Position numbers and translations under genes: made by a program
The notes under the pieces: generated by a model
Told to the model about the DNA's origin: nothing
The model's input: the letters and a program-made list of their open reading frames with translations, nothing else
Databases searched by the model: none
Part shown: positions 53,018 to 62,346 of the stretch, piece by piece
Layout of the letters: every line of letters starts with the position of its first letter
Position numbering within the stretch: the first letter of the stretch is position 1
Source: Vibrio hepatarius
GTDB taxonomy: Bacteria > Pseudomonadota > Gammaproteobacteria > Enterobacterales > Vibrionaceae
Assembly: GCF_011806575.1 (NCBI RefSeq)
Contig: NZ_JAATOO010000009.1
Coordinates: 124,001-188,000 of the forward strand
Length of the DNA: 64,000 nt
Direction: 5' to 3'

Positions 53018-55192
53018 GTGAATAAATTGATGGTCAGTATGACCAACTGTTATGGTATCAGGAGCCTGTCCCAAGAGTTTGACTTTACTCAAGCTCGAGC
53101 GAATCTAATCTACGCCCCAAATGGGGTAATGAAGACATCACTATCGAATACATTTTCAAAATTGTCGAATGGTCAAGAACCAGAAGAAAAACTATATAAC
53201 CGTCAGCCTACATATGAGGTTACTATTGATGGTGAACCAATAAAACAAGATGAGATTTTAGTGATTGAGCCATTCAATCCATCGTTTGATGCAAAAAATT
53301 TGTCAACATTATTGGTTAATGCAGATAAGAAACAACGCTACGACTCACTGTATAAATCAATCCTTGATGCGAAAAAGTCTCTAATAATTGAACTTAATAA
53401 ACTCTCAAAAATTAAAAAAGATGATATCGAGTCGTTACTTTGTGTAGATGTTGGATTTGATGATATTTTCGAATCTATAAGGTGGTTACAGTCAAGCGAA
53501 CTAGCTAACACAGATTATAGAGAATTGCAGTATAAACAAATATTTGATGAAAAAGTTATATCATTACTTAGTGAAGAAAACGTATTAGAGAGTATTGCTG
53601 AATATATAAGCAGATACAACGAACTAGTGTCTAATTCTAGTTTATTCAAGACGGGGGTCTTCAATCCATCAAAAGCCACAACAATTTCATCATCCTTAAA
53701 AAAGGAAAGTTTCTTCGAAGCAGATCATAAAGTTATTCTTAATGGTCGAGAAGATGTAATCGATAACCACCAAGAATTCGATGAGATATTCGAGGCCGAG
53801 AAAACAGAGCTGCTATCGGATGAAAGGTTGAGAAACATCAATCAGAAATTATTAACTGGTGTTGCTTCTGTAAAAACATTTCAAACGATTCTAGAAGAGC
53901 ACCCAGAATTGGCCGTTGATTTAGCGGATGTCGGTCTGTTTAAAAAAATTATCTGGTGTACATATTACTCTGAGAAGAAAGAGCGATTTGATAGCTTGCT
54001 TTCTTTGTTTGATGAAAACAAAGAAGAGTTAGAAAGTATAGAAAATGAAGCGAAACTGGAAGAGACAATATGGTATGAAGCGGCTGAAACTTTTAAGGAA
54101 AGGTTCCATGTCCCCTTTTCACTGGATATTGAAGACCACACGAATACAATCTTGGGAACAAAAGCTCCAAATATCGTTTTCAATTTTACTAATGATAATG
54201 GCGAAAATGTGCAGTTCAACAGAGGACAACTAACATCACTAGATGTGCTGTCAATCGGTGAACGAAGAGCTATGTATCTTCTGTATGTAATCTTTGAATT
54301 CAAAGCTAGACAAGCTAGAGGTCAAAGGACGATTATAATTGTTGACGATATAGCGGACTCATTTGATTATAAAAACAAGTATGCAATTATTGAGTACCTC
54401 AAGGAAATAGCAGAAGAAGAGTTGTTTAGAATGCTAGTGTTAACACACAACTTTGACTTTTATAGAACATTCCAGAGTAGGGTACTAACTGAGCGCTCTA
54501 AGCGTTCAACCTCTTATATTGTTCAAAAAGAACTCGATGAGTCTATTTCTCTATTAAAAGGTGGTGATAATTACGTATCAAGCCCTTTTGATGTTTGGCG
54601 AAGAAATTTCTCGAATAATCCTTCAATAATCGTTGCGATGATCCCATTCGTGAGAAACTTGATAGAGTACAAAGAAGGAACATCCTCTGATGATTACATG
54701 CTGCTTACTTCTCTATTGCATATTAAAGATAACACTCGTGATTTACGTCTTTCTCACTTAGAAACAGTAATAGCATCATCAATTAATAACACATCATTCA
54801 GTTCGGATATCGATAAAGACAAGCTGGTGCTTGATTTTATTTATGAGACTGCGAACAACCTTTGTACTAACCCAGTAATTGATGAAATCAGGTTGGAAAA
54901 CAAGGTAACATTATCTGTTGGTATTCGGCTTAAAGCTGAAGAGTTTTTATGGTCTAAAATATCTAACAAATCTGCTATTCGTGGAGTTCAAACTGGTATT
55001 CTGTATGATCGATATATCTCTGAATTTGGAACTTCAACAGAGTTTAAAGAAATAAAAAGTATTTTAGGGCAAGTGATACTTATGACACCCGAAAACATTC
55101 ATATAAATTCATTCATGTATGAACCACTAATGGATCTTTCTGTACACCATCTGGTCGATTTGTATCGAGCTGTTAGTAATTTGGTTCCTTAG
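53018..55192 (+). CDS. Large ABC/SMC-like ATPase (AAA_13-like), candidate defence protein
   Basis: 724 residues from GTG 53018, chosen because GGGAGA lies five bases before it; the ATG at 52973 has no ribosome site and adds an unlikely 15 residues. Walker A at about 33-41 reads APNGVMKTS, with Met where Gly is usual. A long helical middle follows, then the signature LSIGERRAM (about 409), Walker B TIIIVDDIADSFD (about 440) and an H-loop LTHNFDF (about 474). The C-terminal 220 residues are helical, with no nuclease motif that I recognise. Markedly AT-rich compared with its neighbours, suggesting transfer. Related ATPases occur in abortive infection and restriction loci; the function here is not shown. 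Confidence 0.8.
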   Translation: MNKLMVSMTNCYGIRSLSQEFDFTQARANLIYAPNGVMKTSLSNTFSKLSNGQEPEEKLYNRQPTYEVTIDGEPIKQDEILVIEPFNPSFDAKNLSTLLVNADKKQRYDSLYKSILDAKKSLIIELNKLSKIKKDDIESLLCVDVGFDDIFESIRWLQSSELANTDYRELQYKQIFDEKVISLLSEENVLESIAEYISRYNELVSNSSLFKTGVFNPSKATTISSSLKKESFFEADHKVILNGREDVIDNHQEFDEIFEAEKTELLSDERLRNINQKLLTGVASVKTFQTILEEHPELAVDLADVGLFKKIIWCTYYSEKKERFDSLLSLFDENKEELESIENEAKLEETIWYEAAETFKERFHVPFSLDIEDHTNTILGTKAPNIVFNFTNDNGENVQFNRGQLTSLDVLSIGERRAMYLLYVIFEFKARQARGQRTIIIVDDIADSFDYKNKYAIIEYLKEIAEEELFRMLVLTHNFDFYRTFQSRVLTERSKRSTSYIVQKELDESISLLKGGDNYVSSPFDVWRRNFSNNPSIIVAMIPFVRNLIEYKEGTSSDDYMLLTSLLHIKDNTRDLRLSHLETVIASSINNTSFSSDIDKDKLVLDFIYETANNLCTNPVIDEIRLENKVTLSVGIRLKAEEFLWSKISNKSAIRGVQTGILYDRYISEFGTSTEFKEIKSILGQVILMTPENIHINSFMYEPLMDLSVHHLVDLYRAVSNLVP

Positions 55193-55312
55193 TTATAAGG
55201 TCCTCGTTTTTGCAAAGAACAATGAGTAGACATTAAACTACTACTAGCTAGTTTGTGAACGAACTTTGCTCTGAGTGATAATGAGGTAACTTAATCAAAA
55301 CCATTTCACGCT

Positions 55313-55351
55313 AAACTAACTAATAAACGTTGAACATTTATTAGTTAGTTT
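55313..55351. terminator. Bidirectional terminator with a 15-bp perfect stem
   Basis: Arms at 55313-55327 and 55337-55351 are perfect complements with a 9-nt loop. Flanking ATGAGG (about 55281) and CCTCAT (about 55355) could extend the structure. It separates the ATPase from the convergent WYL-like gene. Confidence 0.85.
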
Positions 55352-55375
55352 TGGCCTCATTATATGTATATGAAC

Positions 55376-55627
55376 TTACACTTCAACAGCCCAACGAGGC
55401 TGAAATGAATTTTGAGTTTCTTCAACTGAAATGATGTTTGAAACAAATAGGTTTCTCGTACCGCCCTTCCTGATGTCATAGCAAAAGAATTTTTCTGTCC
55501 CTGCTGTGATTCTATAACTATATGGCTCAGCTTCTCTTGTTTCAACAGAACCATCTTTTTCTCTGGCAGTGATCATGATTGTGTGAAGATTCTGACCTGC
55601 GGAGTGAATCGTATCTTTAATGCTCAT
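55376..55627 (-). CDS. Standalone WYL-like small protein
   Basis: 83 residues from ATG 55625-55627, with AAGGAAAG upstream; a longer reading from 55711 has no such site. EPYSYRI, then YDIRKGGTRNLFVSNIISVEETQNSFQPRW, follows the pattern of the WYL ligand-binding fold (EPY..R, then G..R.F....I). No helix-turn-helix is present. WYL domains often regulate defence genes, but as DNA-binding fusions. Here a small-molecule or RNA sensor is one option. Identification is by pattern and is moderate. Confidence 0.55.
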   Translation of the reverse strand: MSIKDTIHSAGQNLHTIMITAREKDGSVETREAEPYSYRITAGTEKFFCYDIRKGGTRNLFVSNIISVEETQNSFQPRWAVEV

Positions 55628-55883
55628 TTTACTTTCCTTATTTTGCATAGCGATTATTAGTAAACTAATTACATATTCTATTGTTAGAAAAAGCAGGTCA
55701 ATTTTTGTCAATAGAAACGTGCCCTACATCATCGTCTAAGAAACTTGGGGGCAAAAGCGTGTTTGCTATGACCCGCGTCTGCACACCGCTGGAAATAAAT
55801 GAGTTGGGGTCTGCGTTCTTATTTGTCTGTATTAGATTCGTAAATGCATAACCAAAGCACGAACCCAGATATGCTATTGGCAG

Positions 55884-56699
55884 TTATATACCGCGGTTCG
55901 AAAAGTAACGCGTGGGTGACTCACCGTAGACACGACGAAACATCGCGATAAAGTTACTTGGCGTTGAATAGCCTAGAGCATAGGCGACATCTCCAATTGA
56001 TTCTCCGCGCGCCATCATTTCTAACGCATGGATTAGCAGTATCTGTTGGCGCCATTCATTAAAACTCATGTTCAACTCATTTCGAATTAACCTTCTTAAC
56101 GTTCGAGATGAGATGGCTCCTATACGGGCCCAATGCTCGACAGAGTTTTTACTGTTTGGCTCAACTAAAATCGCTTGAGTTACCTTTTGTAGCCTTGGGT
56201 CTTTAGGTAATGGGAAATAAAGTGATTCGTGAGGGCTGTTGCAAATTTCATCAGAGATAACGGCAAGTACACGTAAATACTGCGCAGATAGTTCTTCCGT
56301 TTTGCTCCAAGTGGACGCCCTGTTAGATAGGACTTTCAAGACATCACTCATTTCAATCACGCAAGGTTTTGTTGGAAACTGATTACAGCTCTCGGGAGTG
56401 AATAGTAATGATCGACCTTTGAGAGAACCACAAAAATACACACTGTGCATCGCGCTTGGAGGTATCCATCCCGCACGGTGAGGCGGTAGTATCCAGGTTC
56501 CTTCATCCGTTTTAACTTGTATCAGCCCTTCATCGATACACAGAAGCTGGCCTCGATGATGTTTGTGCCAATTATGCGGCCGTTGATCCAAATGACTGAA
56601 GTCACTCCGTTCATGTTGCCATTCTTTGACTATTAACGCTGCGCCATTTTCCCATTCACTGTAATCACAGTTTGTCGTTTTCTCTGCGTGTTTCAACAT
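55884..56699 (-). CDS. AraC-family transcriptional regulator
   Basis: 271 residues. N-terminal cupin-like domain (HRGQLLCIDEGLIQVKTDEGTWILPPHRAGWIPPSAMHSV) and a C-terminal pair of helix-turn-helix motifs (GARIGAISSRTLRRLI-like, then IGDVAYALGYSTPSNFIAMFRRVYGESPTRY). Divergent from the TauE/SafE gene with a 99-bp spacer, so it probably regulates it. Ligand unknown. Confidence 0.9.
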   Translation of the reverse strand: MLKHAEKTTNCDYSEWENGAALIVKEWQHERSDFSHLDQRPHNWHKHHRGQLLCIDEGLIQVKTDEGTWILPPHRAGWIPPSAMHSVYFCGSLKGRSLLFTPESCNQFPTKPCVIEMSDVLKVLSNRASTWSKTEELSAQYLRVLAVISDEICNSPHESLYFPLPKDPRLQKVTQAILVEPNSKNSVEHWARIGAISSRTLRRLIRNELNMSFNEWRQQILLIHALEMMARGESIGDVAYALGYSTPSNFIAMFRRVYGESPTRYFSNRGI

Positions 56700-56798
56700 T
56701 GGCCACTATTCATTATTTTCTGTCCTTTTAACGTTACCATGACAAGTTAGCTTTCGAGTAACATTTTCGCAACTAACATCTTTATCGAAGGCAGAACC

Positions 56799-57608
56799 AT
56801 GATGAACGAACCTATCTTTGTCTTTTATTACATTACAGCAGGCTTGGGGATTGGCTTTCTCGCAGGGCTCGTTGGCGTTGGAGGAGGAGGAATGGCTGTT
56901 CCTATTTTTGCGTTTCTGTTTTCAATGCAAGGAATAGCGGATACGGAAGTCGTTCACCTAGCACTAGGGACATCGATGGCTTCGATGATCATTACCACAC
57001 TGGGTAGTATGCGCGCTCACTACAAAAGAAAGAATGTTGACTCAATCATGGTCATAAGAATGTTGAGCGGGGTTCTAGTCGGGACATTTTGCGCGACGTT
57101 CTTAGCGTCTTATTTACAGGGTGTCTATCTAGCCGGATTTTTCAGCGTATTCATGTTGTATGTTGCTTATAAGATGTTTCGAAACACAGAGCATGAGTAC
57201 AACCCAAATCCACATGGAGCTATCGGCAATATCACCGTTGGGTCAGTGATTGGTTCCATTTCAGCGCTTGTCTCTATAAGCGGCGCGGGCTTAATTATCC
57301 CTTATCTTGTTCAGCAAAATTTTGAGGTAAAACGCGCTATTGGCACATCCGCTGCGATAGGTTTCCCTATCGCGCTGTCTGGAAGCCTCGGTTACATGTT
57401 CAATGGTTGGGAGAATACAGACTGGAGCAACTTAGTTTTAGGATACATATACCTTCCAGCAATGATTAGCTTCTCTGTTAGCAGTTACTTGACGACTAGC
57501 CTTGGTGTTCGCTGCGCTGAGTATTTCCCAAGTAAAATACTTAAGAAGATAGTAGGCATTCTGTGCGTTCTGCTAAGTTTTAAAATGTTGCTACAAGTAG
57601 TAAATTGA
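56799..57608 (+). CDS. TauE/SafE-family membrane transporter
   Basis: 269 residues with about eight helices. GFLAGLVGVGGGGMAVPIFAF and the second-half SISGAGLIIPYLV are the two glycine-rich repeats of the TauE/SafE sulfite/organosulfur exporter family. Possible substrates are sulfite, sulfoacetate or a related anion. Divergent AraC regulator. The stop is 2 bp from the end of the convergent exporter operon. Confidence 0.87.
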   Translation: MMNEPIFVFYYITAGLGIGFLAGLVGVGGGGMAVPIFAFLFSMQGIADTEVVHLALGTSMASMIITTLGSMRAHYKRKNVDSIMVIRMLSGVLVGTFCATFLASYLQGVYLAGFFSVFMLYVAYKMFRNTEHEYNPNPHGAIGNITVGSVIGSISALVSISGAGLIIPYLVQQNFEVKRAIGTSAAIGFPIALSGSLGYMFNGWENTDWSNLVLGYIYLPAMISFSVSSYLTTSLGVRCAEYFPSKILKKIVGILCVLLSFKMLLQVVN

Positions 57609-57610
57609 GA

Positions 57611-58753
57611 CTATTTTCTAAAGTCTTTGCTTAAACTTCTTCTAAATGCGAGATAAGAAAATCCGCTCCACACAACCGCCAACACCCAAAGTTGAAGATA
57701 ACCTTCGCGGATTTGTGTCCAGTCTGCGCCCATTTGATTTAGTGCTAAGAAGCTTTGGATTGCTGGCGTGCTTGGGAACAGTTGTGACAACCAGACGATA
57801 GGTGACGGGATCATCTCCACTGGCCAGATGAAACCTGCACTGAAGATCAGTGGCATAGAGCTAATCAATACCACCAAGGTAACCAACTCTCGTCTTGGCG
57901 TGACGGAACCAATCCAGATACCGATCGCGCATGAGCTGATAAAAAACGGCAACATTAACGTTAAAAGCTCACCCGCGTGAGCGAGTTGGTTGACGCCGTG
58001 CATGGTAAAGCTTGCGCCAAAGTAATACATGCTCAGCAGGTAATAGATAACGATCAGAACGGCAAAACGTACCGCAAGCAATTGAGCTGGTGGTACGTTG
58101 CGCCAATAGCCTTTACCAAGCTTTTGGCTGCCGACCATCAAGCCTGCGGCCATTGCCAGCGTTTGCTGTAGAATCAACACAAATACCGCAGGGACAACGT
58201 AATCAACGTAACCCATACGCGGGTTAAAGGTTGGTTTCAAGTTGAGCTTGGTTGCCGAGTACTGCTCAGCCGCTAAAGCGAGTGGTTGACCATCTAGCAC
58301 TAACTTGCTTACGGTGGTTTGCGCCGCCAAAGTTCCGCCGGCTTTCGCCAAACCTTCGACGATCGTGCCGTAAACCAAAAAGTAAGACGCATCACCGGCG
58401 TAAGCGAGAGTAGGGCTTTTGCCCAACAAAATGTCTTTATAGAAGTGCTCAGGAATAACCAAAATACCGCTGATTTCACCGCTTAAGAATGCGTTCCGCG
58501 CCTGTTCTATGGTGTGGTCGCGTCTGACTATTTTCACTTGTGGTGTCGCATCCACCATTCGCTCGAGTTTGAAACTGGTCTGGCTCATATCCAAATTCAC
58601 CACGCTGATCAGTTGCTCTCTTGGCGTTTGATTGGTGTAGGGTAACGGATACAAAAACGAGTAAAACACGACGCCACCAAACACCGTGAGCACTACAACG
58701 GGGTTCGTCAGTAGCGCTTTAAGTTCTGCTTTGAGGAGTTTAAAAAGACTCAT
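57611..58753 (-). CDS. ABC-2 type membrane protein, second of a pair
   Basis: 380 residues. One N-terminal helix, a large external domain (about 45-170), then five or six helices toward the C-terminus; the ABC2_membrane_3 pattern (YhhJ/YbhR-like). It overlaps the preceding permease gene by 4 bp. No ATPase gene is in the operon. Confidence 0.85.
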   Translation of the reverse strand: MSLFKLLKAELKALLTNPVVVLTVFGGVVFYSFLYPLPYTNQTPREQLISVVNLDMSQTSFKLERMVDATPQVKIVRRDHTIEQARNAFLSGEISGILVIPEHFYKDILLGKSPTLAYAGDASYFLVYGTIVEGLAKAGGTLAAQTTVSKLVLDGQPLALAAEQYSATKLNLKPTFNPRMGYVDYVVPAVFVLILQQTLAMAAGLMVGSQKLGKGYWRNVPPAQLLAVRFAVLIVIYYLLSMYYFGASFTMHGVNQLAHAGELLTLMLPFFISSCAIGIWIGSVTPRRELVTLVVLISSMPLIFSAGFIWPVEMIPSPIVWLSQLFPSTPAIQSFLALNQMGADWTQIREGYLQLWVLAVVWSGFSYLAFRRSLSKDFRK

Positions 58754-59910
58754 ACTAACTCCTTAGTCGCAGCGGAATGATCGTTTTTGAGGTGTTTATG
58801 AATCAGCAAGATACAGAGTAACAATGGCAACAAGTAACCGAACATTGGCAACAAGTGAGCAAGCGATTGATGCCAGCTCAGCCCATAACTGACTTGGCTT
58901 ACTTGTACCTCAATGTAGTGGCTGACAGGCAGCAAGCTGCGCCACCACTGAGCAAGGCTGTTCATGTCGGTGACAGGGAAAGTGATGCCCATAAAAGCAA
59001 AGCTTGGCGCGGTAAAAGCGCCAGCAAAACTCATTGCGCGCGCTGGGTCTAGCGTGAGTAAAAAGAACAGACTGCCCATAATCATGCAGGCGAGAATCGT
59101 GACCCATTGAGCAAAAACGATAACCGCAAAGCTACCGTTCATCGGCCATTCGAAGCCCAAATAGAACCAAAGCAAAAATGCAAAACCTTGTAGCGCGAAT
59201 ACAGTGGTATAGGGCAAAAGCGTGTAAAGCACCGATGAGATAGGTCTAGAGCCAAACCAATGGTTCAGGCCTTTGTCTCTGTGATTGGCGGCTAATATCA
59301 GAATCGTACTCACCACGACAATGATCTGCCACAGCGCGGGAACAATCGCAGAAAGTAAAAACTGTGCGTAGTTGGAGTTCTTGTTAAACAGCGGCGTGAT
59401 TTGCGTTCTAACGGGCACGGCTTGTCCCATCGCAGATAGCCATGTCGCGTCACCTTTTGCCAAATGTCCGATGGTGCTTAACTGAGCGTTAAACGTTGCC
59501 TGTGCTTGGGTAAACGCAGAACTGAGCAACTTGCCAACCAAGATCATTTGGCTGTTGTAATAAACGCTAACTTGCGGCGTAAACTGCTTATAGATGTCTT
59601 GGTCAAACTGAGTTGGGATAACCGCGTACGCGTAAATATCACCTCGAACCAATGCCTCTTTTGCTTGTGAAACATCAGAATATTGCGCGTGTACCTGCAT
59701 GGTGGAAGTGGCATCGTAGTAGCGAATCAACTGCTGCGAGAGCGTGCCCGGTGTTAAGTTCACCACGCCTATTGGCAAGTCTCGGGCGATTCCTTGTGAG
59801 AACACCGCCCAAATCATCACCGCTAAAGTGACCGGAACCCAAGTTAAACTGGATAACAGCCATTTATCGCGGCGAATGATCGCTACTTGTGAGGTAATAA
59901 GTTCACGCAT
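58750..59910 (-). CDS. ABC-2 type membrane protein, first of a pair
   Basis: 386 residues with the same layout as the next gene: one N-terminal helix, an external domain, and a C-terminal helix bundle. The two are likely to form a heterodimer. Lies 11 bp behind the HlyD-like gene. Acts in the inner membrane as the conduit of a TolC-linked exporter; substrate unknown. Confidence 0.85.
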   Translation of the reverse strand: MRELITSQVAIIRRDKWLLSSLTWVPVTLAVMIWAVFSQGIARDLPIGVVNLTPGTLSQQLIRYYDATSTMQVHAQYSDVSQAKEALVRGDIYAYAVIPTQFDQDIYKQFTPQVSVYYNSQMILVGKLLSSAFTQAQATFNAQLSTIGHLAKGDATWLSAMGQAVPVRTQITPLFNKNSNYAQFLLSAIVPALWQIIVVVSTILILAANHRDKGLNHWFGSRPISSVLYTLLPYTTVFALQGFAFLLWFYLGFEWPMNGSFAVIVFAQWVTILACMIMGSLFFLLTLDPARAMSFAGAFTAPSFAFMGITFPVTDMNSLAQWWRSLLPVSHYIEVQVSQVSYGLSWHQSLAHLLPMFGYLLPLLLCILLIHKHLKNDHSAATKELV

Positions 59911-59921
59911 TACACGGCCAA

Positions 59922-60899
59922 CTAGTTAAGTTCAACGGCTAAGCTCATGCCCATTCTCAAACCCTCGACAGGTTGAGTAGGGTGGGCTTCCACTTCAAAG
60001 GTGCGTAGGTCAAATCCTTGTGATGCATCGGTAGAACGCCAAGTGGCAAAATCACCCATTACCGCGACATGCGTTACTTTGAATGTCACGTTTTTATCGA
60101 GCGCGGGTAAGTAAGCGTCAAACGTAGAATCTTTGTTGAAGTGTTTTAGGTAATCTTCGCGCACGTTCAATACCGCCCAAGAATCTTGGGTATCAATCAC
60201 AGTGACAACGGGGAAGCCTTGTGGTGCAAGCTCGCCACTGCGCAGCAACACTTGCGAGACTTCGCCGTTGAACCAACTCTTGATTGAAGTATCTTTCGCG
60301 TAGGCTTCCACTTCTGCTACTGCGCCAGCAGCCATGCGGGCTTTTTCTGCTGCCGCGACTTTGGTCTCGTTGCGCGCGCCTTCTTTGGCCATTTCATACA
60401 TCTGTTGCGCCGCGCTTTCGGTGTATTTTGCGGCGTCCCATTGGGTTTTCGCTTCGTCACGTTTTTGTTCTGCAATCACGCCATCTTTGTACAGGTTATT
60501 TACGCGAAGGTAGGTTTTCTCCATCAGCGCCGCCGCGGCTTTGGCTTTCAACCATTGATCTTTGGCCGCTTGAACTTGCTGAGTTCGAGCGCCTTTTTCG
60601 GCTTCTAATGCCAAAGCTCCTGCGGCTTTTTCTCCAGCTTTCGCCTGCTCCAGTTTGGCTTCAATCTCTGGGCTGTGCAGAGTAAAGATCAATTGTCCTT
60701 CTTCAATCACATCCCCTTTGCGCACCAAGACCTGATCGATTCTGCCCGGTACTTTGGAAGAGATGCTGTATTGCTGAGATTCAATTTGCCCTTGCAGACG
60801 AATCGGTTTTGGCTGATATGCTTGATAGAAGCTATATCCGACCCAAGATGTCAGAGCTAACGCGGCTGCAGTAAGTACGAGTGGTTTAGCGGTTTTCAT
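59922..60899 (-). CDS. HlyD-family periplasmic adaptor
   Basis: 325 residues. N-terminal membrane anchor (about 7-26), a lipoyl-like hairpin (GRIDQVLVRKGDVIEEGQLIF), a long alanine/lysine-rich coiled coil (about 75-200) and a beta-barrel domain. YhiI/YbhG-like adaptor linking inner-membrane permeases to TolC. Second gene of the operon. Confidence 0.88.
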   Translation of the reverse strand: MKTAKPLVLTAAALALTSWVGYSFYQAYQPKPIRLQGQIESQQYSISSKVPGRIDQVLVRKGDVIEEGQLIFTLHSPEIEAKLEQAKAGEKAAGALALEAEKGARTQQVQAAKDQWLKAKAAAALMEKTYLRVNNLYKDGVIAEQKRDEAKTQWDAAKYTESAAQQMYEMAKEGARNETKVAAAEKARMAAGAVAEVEAYAKDTSIKSWFNGEVSQVLLRSGELAPQGFPVVTVIDTQDSWAVLNVREDYLKHFNKDSTFDAYLPALDKNVTFKVTHVAVMGDFATWRSTDASQGFDLRTFEVEAHPTQPVEGLRMGMSLAVELN

Positions 60900-60908
60900 C
60901 TTAGATCC

Positions 60909-62321
60909 TTATTTGCTCGAAATCGTGATTGCGTTGTGTTGATACTGGCTAAAGGCGTCCATTTCGCTGGAAAGAGCCAGCAATTTGGATAAAGAAAGTA
61001 AGTAGTTAAAGCTCGCCGCCGCTTTCTGTGTTTGAACTCGCGCAACGTACAGTTGGGCGTCAACAACGTCAGTTGAAGTCGATAGCCCCTGCGAAAAGGC
61101 TTTTTGACGCAACTTGAGGTTTTCTTCTGCTAGCAGAATTGATGACTCAAGCCCCTGAACTTCTTCTTGTGCTTGCTGGGCTTCAAGATAGGTTTTTTGT
61201 ACCAGTACACTTAGGTCTTGTTTGGCTTGCGCTTTGAGGTATTTCACTTGTGACACGGCGCTGTGTGCCGCACGTACTTGGTCAGTCCGGCCGCTCGATT
61301 CAATAAGCGGAATATTCACGCCAACGCCAACTAACCAGTCAGGTTTCATCTGGCTGGCAAGCGAGTCATCTTCATATAGGCTGTAATCACCGTATAAGTA
61401 CACTTCAGGGTAGTATTTGCCTTTCTCTGCTTTGATAAGGCTGGTGGCTTGCTGCTCTTTGGCGTCCAACAAGTCTAGGCCCGGATAGGTGTCCAGCGTT
61501 CTCTGCGTAAACACGTCTAAAGGTGGTAGAGATGTGTTGATAAACAATGAATCCGCTGGCTCAACGGTTGAGTTTTGATTGAGGATCTGAGTCAGCGCCG
61601 CAGTGGCGATCTCCAAACTTTTCTCTGCTTTTTTACGTTCGATGGTCGCTTGATCCAGTGCGGAATCGGCTTGCAGGCGTTCTACGCGAGCGATTTGTCC
61701 TTGTTGCTCTAACTTGACGGCATCATCGCGGTGTTTGGTGAGCCCTTGCTCGACCAAGCGACGGGTTCGAACCACTTCTTGGGCAAGCAGAACGGAAAAG
61801 TAGTATTTACTGAGGTCTTCAAAGCGCGCTTGTGTTTCCATCGCTAGCTCGCTTTGTGCTTGCGCCTTTTTGCCTTCAGCGGCGGATTGCGCGGCATTGA
61901 TTCGACCACCCGTAAATAACGGCCAGATAGCGCGAATGGATGAGCTGAAGATGTCGCGTTCAGTGATGGTTGAAGTGGTCGCGGCTGCGCCGGCCAACAG
62001 TTGAGAAAGTCCCGGAATCGGCACAGCACTTAAATCAGGAAGAGTACCGCCAGTACTGTCAAAAAGCTGTTTGCCTGAGACAGTAATATCTTCATCTAAT
62101 CGGGTGTAGTTTGCGCCAATAGTAATTGATGGAAGGTTGAGATTGTCGGTGGCGTTTTGCAAGTGCTGATAACGTTCAACATTGGAACGCTGTGCGGCGA
62201 GTGAGTTGTTTTCTTGCTGCAAAACTTGCCAAGCCTGCTCGAAACTTATCGCCGCTCCTTGGGTTAGTGGAGCGTATATTCCTAAGCAACCGATCAGCAA
62301 AGCAATAGGGCGCATCGACAT
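60909..62321 (-). CDS. TolC-family outer-membrane efflux protein
   Basis: 470 residues with a signal peptide (MSMRPIALLIGCLGIYAPLTQGA). Two outer-membrane-efflux repeats with long helices, including the LLAQEVVRTRRLVEQGLTKHRDDAV region and the C-terminal SQGLSTSTDVVDAQLYVARVQT motif. First gene of an exporter operon: tolC-like, hlyD-like, then two permeases. A palindrome overlaps its probable promoter. Confidence 0.88.
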   Translation of the reverse strand: MSMRPIALLIGCLGIYAPLTQGAAISFEQAWQVLQQENNSLAAQRSNVERYQHLQNATDNLNLPSITIGANYTRLDEDITVSGKQLFDSTGGTLPDLSAVPIPGLSQLLAGAAATTSTITERDIFSSSIRAIWPLFTGGRINAAQSAAEGKKAQAQSELAMETQARFEDLSKYYFSVLLAQEVVRTRRLVEQGLTKHRDDAVKLEQQGQIARVERLQADSALDQATIERKKAEKSLEIATAALTQILNQNSTVEPADSLFINTSLPPLDVFTQRTLDTYPGLDLLDAKEQQATSLIKAEKGKYYPEVYLYGDYSLYEDDSLASQMKPDWLVGVGVNIPLIESSGRTDQVRAAHSAVSQVKYLKAQAKQDLSVLVQKTYLEAQQAQEEVQGLESSILLAEENLKLRQKAFSQGLSTSTDVVDAQLYVARVQTQKAAASFNYLLSLSKLLALSSEMDAFSQYQHNAITISSK

Positions 62322-62346
62322 AAGGATGTTCTCTAACTGTAAAAAT

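Noticed and set aside
55712..55883. Spacer between the WYL-like gene region and the AraC gene with a short GHSKHAFAPKFL-like frame on the minus strand
   Set aside because: Looks like the kind of decayed or repeated intergenic sequence seen in Vibrio, but I cannot support a named element. No start or ribosome site.
60284..60685. 133-codon plus-strand frame inside the HlyD-like gene
   Set aside because: Leu/Arg-rich mirror of an Ala/Lys-rich coiled coil; not a real gene.
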